A DNA stretch of 64,000 nt from Alitta virens. Taxonomy: Eukaryota > Annelida > Polychaeta > Phyllodocida > Nereididae. The position numbers and the translations under genes were made by a program. Below the pieces are notes generated by a model. That model made no database searches. It was not told the DNA's origin and saw only the letters and a program-made list of their open reading frames with translations. The DNA is taken from NCBI GenBank assembly GCA_932294295.1, contig OW028585.1, positions 28,938,720 to 29,002,719 of the forward strand, given 5' to 3'. This document shows, piece after piece, positions 30,488-43,774 of this stretch. Numbering within the stretch: position 1 is the first letter of the stretch; every line of letters starts with the position of its first letter.

Positions 30488-33091
30488 CTACAAGTCAAAG
30501 AATGTGTCATGCCCCTCCGATGGTTCCTCTCCACCATGCGATGTTGTAGTGTGTTTGTTCAACTTATTTTGATGTATGAAACATTTTCCGCAAAACGTGC
30601 AAGTAAAAGGTCTATCTCTCGTGTGTATCTTCATATGATCAGTCAGATTTTCATTTAAAGTGAATCTTTTCCCACAAACGCTGCATTCGTAAGGCTTCTC
30701 TCCAGTGTGTGTTCTCATGTGTCACTTCAAGTGAGCGCCCTGTGTAAATCTCTTTTCACAAACACCGCAAAGGTAAGGTCTCTCTCCATTATGTATCCTC
30801 ATGTGCATTTTAAAGTTAAGACTTCCATAAAACACTTTCCCGCATACTTCACATACAGTAGGCCTCCTCTTCTTGGGTTTATAAGGGTTTTTCGTATGAC
30901 CTTGCCCTAGGTGTGTTCTTAAATGCTCCGTCAAGTATATTTTCAATTTAAATGCTTTCTCACAAATCTCACATTTGAATGGTTTTTCTGCACTATGTCT
31001 TACCATATGCCTTCTTAAGTGAGTTGATTGGGAAAAGGTTCGTCCACAAATCTTGCAAGTGTAAGGCTGTTCTCCAGTATGGGTCCTCGTGTGCAATTTC
31101 AACAGGGATGCCTTCGTAAAACTGCGTCCACAAAAATGACGTTCTTTCTCTTGATGCACGGACTTGTGTCTCTTCAAATTATTTATAGTCTTTGTCTGTT
31201 TACCACAATCATCACACTCGTGACGTCCCTCATTGCTGTTTACTAAACTTGTGGATGCCCGGGCTTGACTGCTAATACCATCAATTACAACATCCTCTTC
31301 AAAAATCTCAATGTCTTCATAGTCTTGGTTTACCTGATACGCACCAGATTCGACCACATTTTCCATAGCTACAGTGTCACCATCAAGATTATAGTGCACA
31401 GACTCAGTACATTTTTTCAGAGCTACAGTGTCACTGTTAAAAGTATCGTTCACAGATTCAGGTTGAGTTTGAGGGACAGTATCAATCATTTTATGCTCTG
31501 GGGTCTGGGACATAGTTGAAATGTTCAGGCCCGATGCGACTGATGCTAGCTTAACTAGTTCAGCGTAAGCAGATTTGCTCAACTCTACAAAGTTAGCAGT
31601 TTGCTTTTTGAGCTCTTTGGTCATATGTCCTGCTAGACGTTCAAGAGTTGCTGCTTTCGCTTTGAGTTTCCTAGTTTCCTTCCAACACACTTTGTACAAC
31701 GGTCACTTTGATCGTTTCTGCCACATGTTGAGACAACTTTTCCAGCGCTGCTGCGTCTGTCTTAAGTGCTGCAGTGACAGATTCAGCGAAGTTTACCAAC
31801 AATACCGCATACCCTTTAATGGCAACTGACTCATCATGTTTCTGGCTAAGCAGAGTTGCTTCATGGCTTGTTGTCCGAGTCGATTTGATATCATTGTGTG
31901 TCCTCATGTGAGCAGCCAGTCCTTGCAGTATGGCGAATCCCTTCTTACATAGCGGACAAGGAAACCATTTCGTTTCCTTTTGATAAAGTTGGGCAGTTGA
32001 TTGTCCAACATACTTTGAAATTTTGCCGGTTGCAGATTCTACCATATCATCAGGGTCACTGTGTTTGCGATTGGATAGAGTTCCATCATTGCACCCCACA
32101 GGTGTTGTTGCACTGGGCGGTTCTATGCACATGGCTGGCCCTAGTTCCTTTTTATGTTTCTTCTTACGCGGTGGGCAGGGATACACTTTGGCTTTCTCTC
32201 GATTAAGTTGTTCAGTTGATTCACCAACATTCTTTGAAATTCTGTCATCATCACTGCGTTCCTGATTGGAGTGAGTTGGGCCACTGCATATCACCAGCAT
32301 TGTCCCACTGTGCGTCTTCAATAAACTCTTCATGTGTGTGGCCGTTAATTGTTGCTTTCTGTATTCCTTCTTGTGCTGCGGACAGGGATCCACATTATCT
32401 GTCTCTTTTGCAGATGCTTCACCAACATTCTTCGAAATTTTGACTGTTGCGGTCTTTTTCATATTATCAGTGTCCTGTCTACACCGAGTTGCGTCATTGT
32501 ATGTTAGAGGTCGTAGCCCACTGTTGGTCTTCAATAAACTCCTCATCTTCACGTGTGTGGCCGGCAGCAATAAATTGCTGTTATCATTACGCAGCAGGCA
32601 GGGAAACACTTGCACAGTTGATTCAGCAGCTAACTCAGCAATTCCAGGTTTTTTTGTAAACTACACCATGGACACTCATGTGGCTCGTCATCTGATGTTG
32701 CAAATCAAACTTTTCCCCACTTTTATTGCAGATGTGTTGCTCTTCACTATTGTGAACTGCCATGTGCATGGCGAGAAGCCCTTGATTTTCAAACCTTGTC
32801 CCACAGACAATGCACACAGGCAAATGATCTTCATTATGCGTCTGGAAGTGTGTGGCAAGGAGATTCTGCTGCAGAAATGCTAGTCCACAAATATTACATT
32901 TATGAAGTTTCACTTGACTGGTATTGTCATTTCCATTTGTCCTCACTATAACCACTTTTAAGTGTTTCTTGTCAGAATTTTCCATCAGTCCCTCCTGTAC
33001 TCCTACTGTGTTTTTTGCCTGCATCGGGGGCTCGTGTACTATCCATACTTGACTGAACTTTCAGCAGTCCTAGTTTAGGTGCATCTGACAT
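30488..33091 (-). pseudogene. C2H2 zinc-finger locus D (family of B/C), frameshifted
   Basis: The start ATG (MSDAPKLGLLKVQ) is at 33091, 69 bp from a B/C-like acceptor (TATTTGTTTCAG). The reading frame is broken at a C-run near 33025, at a seven-A run near 32650 and near 31680, and a TGA at 30719-30721 replaces an arginine-type codon in a finger. Across the breaks the family order is legible: N-terminal fingers (HKCNICGLAF, PVCIVCGTRF), degenerate repeats ending in one good finger (FPCPLCKKGF), the amphipathic repeat (ALEKLSQHVAETIK; TLERLAGHMTKELKKQ), an acidic linker, and about eight C-terminal fingers from HECDDCGKQT. As sequenced it cannot make a full protein. Sequencing error could explain the homopolymer shifts, but not all four lesions easily. 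Confidence 0.8.
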
Positions 33092-33162
33092 GTTGCTCAG
33101 ACAAAGCAATTCGTTGCTTCACTTTGTCCAGTAAACAGTGGTAGAAGAAGCCACCACTTCTG
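33092..33162 (-). other. 5' UTR segment and intron acceptor of locus D
   Basis: Minus-strand ATATATTTGTTTCAG, then AAGTGGTGGCTTC, with the exon edge at 33159. The leader CTGGACAAAGTGAAG matches the leaders of B and C, showing common descent of the 5' region. Confidence 0.6.
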
Positions 33163-34695
33163 AAACAAATATATAACTCGCAATGTACGGCGATTATTTT
33201 ACACAATTAAACCCAGCATAAAAATCAATACACCCACCAGGACAGTATGTAAATCATGTAAAACACCAGTATAGAAATTATGTCTTCATGTGCCAGTTCC
33301 GTACAGGCTTACACAAGTACTACATAGGCGGATCCAGGGGGGGGGGGAGATGGGCACAAGGGAAGCGTATTCCTCCCCCCCATTGACCACTTATATAATT
33401 GCTCGAATGACCCTAGCACCCCCCCCCCTCCTACACAAATTTCTGAATCCTCTCCCTATGCAAAGTGCAAAACTGGTTCCTTGGCAGTGGGGCAAACACA
33501 AATTAGAGGGTTTAGTAACCCTGGTTACCCCATCAAGACATGGCTGACCATATCTCAATTGACCCCTCTTCATGATGAAGATGCTATACAATAGCATCCT
33601 CCACAATTTTCTGTTGATCCACTTACTATTGTCACATTTAGCAGCAAGCAGTTTTCTTTTCGGCAGAAGTAGTAGTAGTAGTGTTATTGTTTAACGCCTC
33701 ATCAGCACCTGAGTGGGCTATGTAGAGGCTCTCTAGGGTAAGATTGATTATCCATAGTTGGTAGTAGAAACCAGAAGCATGTAAAAAATCAATAAGTGTC
33801 TGCGTTGGATAGCTGGAGCAGCTTGTGCAATGCGCACTGTCCTGTTTTAACCACTGGGGATAGAGGACTTCACCCCAAGTGTTTCCACCCTCGCCGCGTG
33901 GAGGCCCAGGACCTTCAAGGGCCTTTTCGGCAGGAGAACAGCTGGATTTAGCAACAAGTCAGAGCAGATTGTGTACTTCATTTCTGCAGATTCTGTAAGT
34001 TTGAAAAGATTTAAAACAAGCTGCCTCATCTTGACAATAACTTCACAGCCGAAACCCAGCTTTTCAGTGCAATATTTCTTGTAAGGTGCTCAATTTAAAA
34101 TGCCCTAATAAAAATATCAATCACGAAATCCACCAAAAAAAACACTTGGAAAGTAGCCAAAATTCCAGCCCAGATCCATGTTAGGGTGGGGTAACTGCAG
34201 TTACCTCATTTCTTTTACCACAGGGCTCCACACACTCAATTGCAAGTTCATTGATTTGAAAACTGCAGTGGCTCCCTTACATTCATCATACAAATTAGTG
34301 CACAGGAGATATAGTCACACTGCAATTCGGAGATGACATATCTGCAGTTTGGTAGTACAAGTACTAGATTAGCAAATTTCCAAGTATCGCTCAATCCGAA
34401 ATTATCAAATCAGCATCCAAATACTGTTTTTCAAGATGTATTGCAAAGCAAAATAGAAAGTTAATCACTTAAACAACAATGGATTCTCAGTCTTGAATTC
34501 TTTGTGGTTTTATTATCAGTTTCAATGTATCATAGTTTTAAATCTTAACTAGGTTTGATTGTTGGCAAGATATAGATACACAAACCATACATTGTAGTCT
34601 TCTGGGTGACCCCATTACCTAACGCATACATTTAACACATTAAACAATTAAAGTACTTTGATTCAGATGGCATTCTATAGCAGCATTTGAAAAAA
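33163..34695. other. Intergenic stretch with one G-run MITE
   Basis: Apart from the element at 33323-33460 and an (AGT)n run near 33668-33682, no gene, RNA or repeat boundary is supported. Confidence 0.4.
33323..33460. mobile_element. G-run MITE with CATAGG ends
   Basis: The left end CATAGGCGGATCCAGGGGGG and the right end, whose reverse complement is CATAGGGAGAGGATTCAG, form imperfect inverted termini. They bracket a G run on one side and C runs on the other. Confidence 0.55.
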
Positions 34696-34699
34696 AGTG

Positions 34700-34957
34700 C
34701 AGTATAGCGGACCCAGATTTATGACCATATTTAACTAGCCTCATGGCAAGGCCTATGACGTAAAAATGCTTAAAATCAATTAATCTATGATGTCACAAAC
34801 AAATCATCATGGTAAAGAGAGTTTATTTTTGCCTTTTTCTTGGGGCTGCTGCCCCCAAACCCACGTTATTCTACACCAAATTTTGTTTTGATTGTGCTAG
34901 AAACTTACGTACATCAAAGATAGAGTCACCGAAAGCTTAATGACCAGAGGACCCTCC
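34700..34957. repeat. Dispersed repeat starting CAGTATAGCGGACCC
   Basis: The left portion and an inner block (TTGGGGCTGCTGCCCCCAA with flanking AAAAAGxxAAAAATAAAC in inverse sense) are shared with a copy in phosphatase intron 4 at 58796. The right end GACCAGAGGACCC is weakly inverted to the left end, so it is perhaps a pogo-like MITE. Confidence 0.5.
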
Positions 34958-34965
34958 CCTAATTG

Positions 34966-34987
34966 GGGGGGGGGGGGGGGGGGGGGC
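34966..34987 (+). repeat. Poly-G tract, about 20 bases
   Basis: An uninterrupted G run, capable of forming a G-quadruplex and prone to assembly or length error. Confidence 0.8.
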
Positions 34988-35248
34988 GATTGTGCAACAT
35001 TAAGCATGAAATATACAGATTTATCATTTATCAAGCACCTTTTTTAAATACTCAATGATATACATAATTTGGTTATCCTGATCACTTAAGCACTAGAAGA
35101 CACATACTGAGTGTGATATTTGGTGGACAACAACCTTATGGATAATATACTTAAATTTTAATTCACTCAGATGCATAGTTGTCAAGTAATTGCTATGTTA
35201 ATGCCAATAAAGTGTGTGGTGTTTGTCTTAATATTTAGTAGACATGCC

Positions 35249-35538
35249 CAGTGTTCGAAATAAGGGGTTTCCGGTTGTCCAGGACAACCAAATTGTCAGC
35301 CGGACAACCATGTTTAACCACGGGGTTTTCCGTCGGACAACCACTTCAAAACCCACTGTTCGTGATGCTGCCTTCACACTGCAGACAGTGGCGCCTCACT
35401 TACGAACGTAGTGGCAGCTTTTTGGAACTAATTTTTTATTTATTTTTTCGGACAACTGAAAATCTGAGTGGACAACCAGAAATTTTGGCCCAGTTGTCGG
35501 GTGGACAGCCCCTCCAGAACACCTTATTTCGAACACTG
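35249..35538. mobile_element. hAT-like MITE, 290 bp
   Basis: Perfect terminal inverted repeat CAGTGTTCGAAATAAGG / CCTTATTTCGAACACTG, flanked by ATGCC on both sides (35244-35248, 35539-35543). The interior repeats GGACAACC/GGTTGTCC motifs. The ends match the 7278 element. Confidence 0.85.
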
Positions 35539-35544
35539 ATGCCA

Positions 35545-38500
35545 CAGCAAGCCTCGAATATAGGTTATATCATTCTGTTTGCCTGATCTTTTACTTTCAT
35601 CTTAGCATAATTTGATTGTGTGGGTATTTGTGGGTTTTATATAATGGCAGTGTGAAAAAACACATTCTTAAATCCGTTATCTTTGTTTTCTTATAACCGC
35701 ATCTCCGCCAAAAATGGTTTGATTTTCACGGGAGTAGTTTCTAATTGTAGACTACAAAACTCGCTTTTACGGGGAAATAAAAAAAAAACATAAAATTTTG
35801 CAAATTACCATATAGAAGCATTTTTGCTAAGGAGAGTTCCCGCTAATTAGCAGGAGATTCAATTCATAGGGCCACTGTCTTCACCCTGCCAGCGCGTTGC
35901 TGATTGTACATGAAAGGGCTTTTATTGCCCTGGTATTTAATTTCTTAATATGAGGGTTTCAAAGCCAAAATCCACGTGAAATCTGAGGAAATAGAGCCTT
36001 TCATTAGGACATGCTTATATTGCAAAATCCGAGTGTCCCCTCCTTCTCTAATTCCTCCAAGCAATGACATACCAGTCATGGTGGGGTCCTAATTGAATTA
36101 TATTACAATTTACCCTTAATTGGCCCACAATTGCAATTAACACATGCAAGTCACTTGGTCAGGTAACCTTCCATTGTCATTTGAATACTAGTAATTGCAG
36201 TTCAGCCTGGATAATCTTACATGTTGGGATCTAATGGGATTCAATTCGCGGCATCTTCCGCCAATTTTTCCGCTCTAAGGTATATATATAGTAGCTCACT
36301 AGCCCAATTATTGACAATTCTGAAGATCCCCCCACTCCCTCCTTAAACGGCTAGTGGTGTGTGGAAATAGGTTTTCAGTAACAGGCTTATACCTTGGTCA
36401 TCCTGCCTAGTTAATACCTGATAAATATCTACCAACAAACTAAGCGGCATAGCGATACAATACTGCTAACTTCTATTTTCATCTTGAAACCCATTTGCCG
36501 ATTTAGGCGACATCACCCAGAAGGCGACATCACCCAGAAGGCGCCATCACCGGAAAAATTTAAGTCCACGGGGGCAGAGCTAATTAGCTGACTGGTGGGG
36601 TTAGGTGATTGCCCATGAAAGATCTACCTGTGAGCTTTCATCAAGCTTTAGTTGGCCATAGCCTGCATCCAATTATAGTCATTGTCTGCCACTCCACCGG
36701 AGTGACCGGACTGGTGTAATTGGCCAAACCAGCTAATACTAACTATTAATTGACCACTGCAATTGGCAAATACTCTACTGGGCCATGCCAACTAGTCCAC
36801 CCAAGAGAAATCAGCTTGTCCAGTGGCTAAAATTTATTGCAGCCACCGGCTCCATTATTGTCTGCCACTTTCCAGGTAGGCCTTACATGACACTGCTACA
36901 CGACGTTGTCGCATGCCATCAATCAAGGTTAGAGTCTTGAACACCAGAGCACGATTTGAACCCGCATTCTTAACAAAGTGCCAGTGGATTCTGTCAAGCG
37001 CTGTAATGATTTGGCTACCATGGTGTATCGAGTTGCTAATTCTGGAATTCTTTTTAATTGCTAAAAGCCCTCTATTTAAGTCACAAATTCAGTCACTAAA
37101 CACACCTGGCAAATACAAGTAACTTTTGTCGACACGCAAATTTCGTAGAAATACCAAGTCGTTGACACATTAGGAGGCCTGGTACAAATTTTTTCACAAA
37201 CCCAACTTGTATATATATATATGGGAAACACAAAGTCATTGACAAACTTTAGACCACAACAATCAACTCGTTGACAGGTCATTACCATCTCGTTGACATA
37301 TAAAAGAACGCTCATTGACAGCTAATCTGCCCAATGACCATTTCGTCAACAAACCAGACTCCGGGGATTCGTGGTTACTAAAGCTTCCACAGCGGACTTG
37401 CTACGAATATGTTCGTATGAATGAGATCTATAAAAGGATGTCCATAAAATTTCTGTATTTACGGAGATAATAGGTTTTTAAATCAATTTTACCCAGCCCG
37501 GCGGGTATAACCTGGGGAATACCCGCCTACAAGCTAACCGCATGGGATTCCAATTAGTACAAATGCATATAACAGTTGAGAAATAGATGATTTGCTTTGT
37601 TGAGCTTTACTTTAATGGCTATCACAGAGTTTTACACACTTCATGGGCATTATCATAGGCAGATTACTGCCTTTGGCATTATAGGCCGCAGGAGCGGCCG
37701 CCCGTAGGGGCCGCCCGTAGGGCTTTTATGACTAGAAATTGGCAAAAAACAAAATCTACTGTCATGCTATTCTCAGATGACCGGATCGAACTATGTTGCC
37801 TTAATTAATCTGCGCGGCCATGATGCGCACAAAATAATAATGACCTACTTTCACAAAAATCGTTCTTAACAGCTCTTAACTTAAGATCTAGCAGACAAAT
37901 TGAATTAACTCACATTAAAACACTGCTAATGATCATTTCTATGTGATTCAAGACTGGACAAGCAGTAGAAGTATAGTTTTGAATGTTCCATGGTAGGGAT
38001 GTCTACTGCCGTGATTTTCCACAAAGCTAGCCAACTAAATGAACGTTCGACCAATCAGAACAGAGCTTATTTAATTACTAGGTCATTTGCTAGGCAACGA
38101 GCTTTAACAAACTCTGTGATTTGCCGTGGCGCTTAGGTTTTAAAATCAATGCGCCGTCATGATGCACGCTGAAAAAAAGGCCTTTAGAAACGTCACAATT
38201 AAAACTTTTATTGATGACGTCACAGAAAATGGCTTTGGCGCCGCACCACTGGCGAACAAAAAACGATGTGTTCGCTCAACCGGAACGATCGCGATTTTAG
38301 TTGATAGACTGTTACGTAATTGCTATTAGTAAATAGGTGATATATATAATGTAGCTGTCAATGCCAGGAGTGAGCGAAGCTATATAAGTACTACATATAT
38401 CCGATTTTTTTTTTTAAATTTATTCACAGATTGAAAGATACATGCTTTGTCTAGGTTCAATGCATTGTCGATATGTCAAAGACAGTGTACAGACAAATGT

Positions 38501-39711
38501 ATTACACGGTACCTCCTGCGGCTTCTCATGCACATTGCATAATCATATTAATATCAATTGAAGAACGCAATTCCTGAATAATGGTACAGAGACCTAGTGG
38601 TCTTTGGTTTGACTGACAACAATCAACTCCCAAATACAAAAGTTCAATTCCTATTGAAAAACACAGAAGTTACATGTCCTTGTCTACTAAATTCCAAAGA
38701 TTGTAAATTTAGAGCTAAAAACAAAAAGAGAGAACTCCATTTTTTGGTGCTTTCACAAATTGGGGCTACAGCCATTGATCTTGGCTATGTCCTAAAATCA
38801 CCTAACGTCTTTGCAAAATTTGGTTAAAAAAAAAAAGAACAATTTTGTTAATTATGGTTTTGTCTTTTTTGCTTAATGCTTGTACCTTTATTACTCATTA
38901 CAACCGTTAAATTATGGGTTTTAACCCAGGATTAACCCACTTTGGGCAAAATGCCTATTTAGCCCAACCTGGTTTAATACGGGTTTAACCCGGGTAATTG
39001 ACTCGATACCTTTCAAAACTCGAGGGATAGCAGAGAGCATGGAAATAGTAATCGTTTCAAACAACAACAACAACAACACTCGTCAGGAGTCATCAAGTAT
39101 CGCGCGTGCATGGGCGCGCAAATTTTCTTCCACGTTCGTGCCTCAACATTGTAACTAAAGTTCATGTCATTCATCGTATAACACACCAATTCTAATGTCT
39201 CAGCGGTTTCAACTCGTCAACATCCAACTCAAACAGTTTCGGAAACTCACCTTTGCCTTAGAAGAACGTTCTGTTTGCCAAAAAGGCCCAAACTCCCAAG
39301 TCGCAGTCCGCCAAGCGTCGAACATTCGCCTGGAAGTTCCATGAAATGAAACCGAGGCTGTGTGGTAAATTTCGGCCCACGCGGAACGTCCGCCTGCAAT
39401 AGTTATCTCAACACAGTGTACGTATTTCACTTTTTTACGTTTTTTTGTAACGGTATTAAGGTTTATAGATTGGTTATTCCAAAGATGAACCATATGGTTA
39501 TTCTACCTTTTTTTTTTTTAGTAATCAGTTCTAACAAAGTGCACTAGGGATGTGATAAACCAAAAATTCCAAGTCAAATAAAAATGTTGCACATAGAATT
39601 TAAAAACCTCGAAGGTAGGACCATCATTTTCATCCTTGAAGGCTTAAGTAATCGTTTTTTTGTACATTTTTTAACCCTGATGGCCTGAAGTTAATTCAGC
39701 TTCTTCAGGAG
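35545..39711. other. 4.2-kb gene-poor stretch
   Basis: No convincing gene. It contains a 17-20 bp tandem repeat near 36505-36550 (GCGACATCACCCAGAAG), a GGCCGCCCGTAGG doublet near 37695-37722, a cluster of GTTGACA words at 37130-37350, AACCC/GGGTT palindromes near 38912-38990, and (CAA)n near 39062-39077. A 76-codon frame at 38597-38827 lacks an ATG start and recognisable similarity. Confidence 0.45.
37130..37350. repeat. Cluster of TCGTTGACA-like words
   Basis: (A/T)CGTTGACA or TCATTGACA appears at least five times in about 160 bp, plus an inverted TCGTCAAC near 37344. The spacing is irregular, so this is not a simple tandem array. Confidence 0.5.
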
Positions 39712-39719
39712 CATAGCAT

Positions 39720-41223
39720 TAGTGATGTGGACTGGACCGCTTAGCCAGGGGTGGTCTGGTATTTTCAAAAGTGGTCCGATCCTGGTCCGGTCCAGGGGTG
39801 AGTGGTCCGGTACTAGAGATTGGACCGGTCCGGAGGCGGTCCATCGACATAACAGTTGTTTCACCAACTGGTTCTTGTTTAACATAATTTGATGTATGGA
39901 ATTATTTAGTACTGACAGGCAGGACAGACTAATAATTTCATTACTGCAATATTTATTTATGTAAAACTAAGAAACCGTCAATCAGGAATGATTAATAACT
40001 GAAACAATCCAAGATGAAAAACATCTGGTGTATAATAATCTGGACTAGTGCTACTCGCTTGTTAGGCAAGTGATCAGAGTCCAGGATCGTTTATCCAGGT
40101 GACAAGGCTTGGCAGGAGTGTAATTCCTCAAGAAACCAATATGGCAGTTTGTAATGCCTGTCAGCTATATTGAATTAATATATAAAGGAATTGAGCCACT
40201 TCATGTACTTTGTAATATACTTCTAGCAGTTATACTTCTGCTGTAATTTGTTGATTTTACTAATTATCTGATTAGAATTATATGACTCTTTAAGTGGTTC
40301 CTCTCAATACAGTAATTCCTTTTTCTAATCCCTAGAGTAAGTCACAACACATGAAAAACATTTGAAAGTTTAATACCAAAGAATTCACATCAAGTCAACA
40401 TTAAGCAATCAACGTCATCATTAACACAGTCAGCAGTAGTAAAGGATACATTTTCACATACCTATTTGTGAGACATCCCTGGTTCTGCAGCTGATTGACC
40501 AATGTGTCACCTATTCTCAAATCCCTCAATTTGACAATTTTCTCCTGATTCCCTCTGATTCCTGATTCCCTTTCTGGTCCTATAGCTCAGGTCCCTCTAT
40601 GCCCTGCTGCTATTAATCACTAACTGAGAACCCAATTTTTTTAACTTTTTCTAGTATCCTAAGCCAAGCCCAGTGGTTGCTAAAGGAATCACTGCTGCAG
40701 GTGCTCCCCCTAGTGCAGAGGCTGTAGGCTTGTTATATTTATTTTGTATATGCTGCAGCCAAGGATGTCTCTCTCTTGGTATCACACAACTTAATACAAT
40801 GATAACAGTCTCATTTATCTGTTACTAGAATATATGACATAATACTTAAGTTCATAGTAGATATATACATAGTATTACAGGTTTTTTGTGACCAATCAAT
40901 ACAGGAACATTTAAGTTTGCGAAGTGTTGATATAAATACAATTATGTATTATAAGCAAACAACATTGGTACATCTATTGTTGAATAATAAGACAATATCA
41001 TTAATCACGGTCATGTTTGACACACACAAAATATTATAAGGTGGGATCGTAGGACTGCTCCTCCTTAGCATCCTACGATAATAAATTCAACATGCAAATT
41101 GCAATGCTTGGACCGCCGGTCCGGGGTCATCAGACCGGTCCGGTTCTGGTATTTTTGCAGTGATCCGGTTTTTTAGCGGGTCAGACTGCGGACCGGACGC
41201 AGGCGGTCCAGTCCACATCACTA
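39720..41223. mobile_element. Non-autonomous hAT transposon, 1504 bp
   Basis: The termini TAGTGATGTGGACTGGACCG and its inverse CGGTCCAGTCCACATCACTA are perfect inverted repeats. The 8-bp duplication CATAGCAT lies at 39712-39719 and 41224-41231. The subterminal 120 bp at both ends is packed with GGTCCGG/CCGGACC words, which in hAT elements act as transposase-binding sites. The central 1.2 kb has no transposase frame, so movement would need a transposase in trans. Perfect ends and duplication suggest recent insertion. Confidence 0.92.
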
Positions 41224-41562
41224 CATAGCATATGCTATGATGTATGGTTTAAAGGATCATACTATCATAGAACACTGCATTATATTAACTGTTAATTAAT
41301 TTATTCACATAATGACATCACCCCACCTTATTTTGAAATTGACAAGAAAGGCATAGGTCTACATTTAATATCTTTAATAGAAAATTTATATCCAATGGAA
41401 TTCATGGGTACTCAAAACAAAGAGCCATTTAGGCAATGTTTGCAAAGGTCACAAAATAAATCAATAATATAACTGAACGATCAAAGTTAACCTCACATAT
41501 TATACTGCTATTTCATTAACATAAAATGTACGTCTACAAATTTGAAACAATCAAGTACAGTG

Positions 41563-43656
41563 TCAATCAGCAAAGTTGTAGGCTCTAATAACTGAAAAAA
41601 GCCCTTGCCGCACACACTGCATTTGTTCGTAAGCAGTATGCATTTTCTTGTGATCAGTGAGCTTGTCCGGCTCTCTGAATCCTTTCCCACAGATATTGCA
41701 TTTATAGAGTGCAACTCCATGTGTTTTCTCAAATAAATTGGCCGAATGAATTTTTTTTACTGCAAACTGTGCAAGCATGTATAAGGTCTCTCACCAGTGT
41801 GCCTTCTCATATGAATAGTAAATAAACCAGGTTTTTTTATATCTTTTGTCACATACATTGCAAGCATATGATTTCTTCCCATGACAAAGTCATTTCTTGG
41901 CATTGCGAGTGAAACTTTTTGAAGCTTTGTTTGCATTATCCAAATTACTTGATCCAGCCTTCTCATAACTCCCAACGTTGACCAAATCATCAATAACATG
42001 GTTAAGTGCAACCGACTCGGCCCATACAAAATTTTCAAGAGCTACCACCTCTTTGTTATATTCACGGGTCACAGATTCTTGTTTTAGTACATGAGTCATG
42101 TATTCTGCTAAATTTTCTAGGACTGCTGCCCTTTGTTTCAGTTCACAAGTCAAAGATTCTGTTAATCCAACAACAGAAACTGCTTGTTTTTTTTTCAACT
42201 CTTCGCTTACACATTCTGCTAAGTTTTCCAGGATTGCTGCTTGTTTTTCGAATCCATCGGTATGTACCCAAGTAGTCATCTTCGTGATCTCCTGCCTCGG
42301 TGCCTGAATTTCCACAGTTGATTCCTGATTGTATGTCTGAATTTTTACAGGTGATTCATGCTCCCAACTGCTTGCCTGAATGGATTCATGTTCCTGGCTA
42401 TTTGCCTGAATTTCTGCAGTTGTGTCATGTTCCCAAATGTTTGCCTGAATTTCTAAAGTTGATTCTTGGTCCTGAATGTGTGCCTGAAGTTCTGCATCTG
42501 GTTCATGTTCCTGTCTCTGGATTTCAGCAGTTGGTTCATGTTCCCAATTGTTAGCTGCAGTTGTTTCATGTTCCTGAATTTGTGTGGTTGATTAACATTT
42601 GTTCTCATTAGTTCAGCAACTAACACTGACACTGCAATTGCATAAGTTGCCTCCTTTTTCCGTATGATATTGTTTTTTTTCTGGAGGTGTTGCTTCAGGT
42701 TGTATTGCTGACTAAATATTTCACCACACACCAAACTTGTACAGCCTTTCCCCATTGCGCATTCTTGTATGTAGCAGAGCTTCATATTCAGTCTTGTAAA
42801 CACGCCCACAGATTTTGCTGGTGAAACATATCTGACCTCTCTGAGAATTCAAGTTCCATCTGCCTGTTGTCGAATGCGATCTCCGTCACCAGTAGCACCG
42901 CGAATGAAATAAGTTGATGCGGTGTTGCAAATTTTTCTTGACAAACGGCATAGCAAGCAGTATGTGCTGCCATGTGATTCGTAAGGTCCCTTAGGTCAAC
43001 AAATTTTTCCCCGCAAATTCGACAATGGTAACTTGTTCCATTGTAATGTACCTTCTTATGATCAGCCAGGCTGCAACGTTGATGAAATACTGCTCCACAG
43101 ACACCACAGGCACATTGCATTTCACTTGGATTGTCATGTTGCATCTCACTTTCATTGTCAATTTCAACATGAGCGAGCATGTGTGCGGTTAGCTGATGCG
43201 GCATAGAAAACCTTTCCCCGCACTCATTGCACTCATGAGATGCCTTCCCATGAGTTCTCGAGGCCTTCTCATCAGATTTCTTCACATTGTGCGTTGCTAG
43301 ATGGTTGATCAGGTGTTCTCGGTCGACAAATCCTTTCTTACTTCTTGTGCACAGATAACTCACTCCGTCACTATGTTCCTTCTTGTGTTCAATCAGGTCA
43401 CACTGTTCGGGGAATAATTGTTTGCAAATGCCACACCTATAAGTTTCCCATCCACACTATCAGTTTCTTTTTTCCTTTTCTTTACCATGAACACCCTCAC
43501 AACTTTCTTCTCTGAACTTTTTGTCCTTTTCAATTCTGGATCAGTCGCATTTCGGTGTTTCTCTGGTGTTTGTGTGCTGTCCATTTTCATTTTAACTTCT
43601 GCTGATCTTTTTTTGTGGGGTTCGTCTGCCATTCTTCTCTCTAATGAAGATGTCAT
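41563..43656 (-). pseudogene. C2H2 zinc-finger locus E (family of B/C), degenerate
   Basis: The start ATG is at 43656, just after a TTTTTCAG acceptor. MTSSLERRMADEPHKKR keeps the family MxDEP motif. The first finger is broken by a frameshift near 43435 (CGICKQLF continues in another frame). Fingers with HECNECGERF, CACGVCGAVF and YHCRICGEKF follow. Further shifts near 42800, 42320, 41900 and 41770 separate a finger remnant (LVCGEIF), the amphipathic repeat in good condition (AAILENLAECVSEELKKK, AAVLENLAEYMTHVLKQ), and only two or three C-terminal finger remnants (YKCNICGKGFREPDKL). At least four frame breaks and the loss of most of the second finger block make it the most decayed family member. 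Confidence 0.8.
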
Positions 43657-43774
43657 GTTTATCTGAAAAACATTAACAATCGACTTTAAATTTTGAGAGC
43701 TCTGTAATTGTGTGTGAATAATTAGAACATTACATGTCTCTATGTAATAAAATGTCAACACTATTCAGTTAATA

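Noticed and set aside
35251..35586. 111-codon plus-strand frame
   Set aside because: Lies within the hAT-like MITE and is composed of its internal repeats.
43393..43761. Start of locus E at 43761
   Set aside because: The first 35 residues are intron sequence before a TTTTTCAG acceptor. The ATG at 43656 fits the family.
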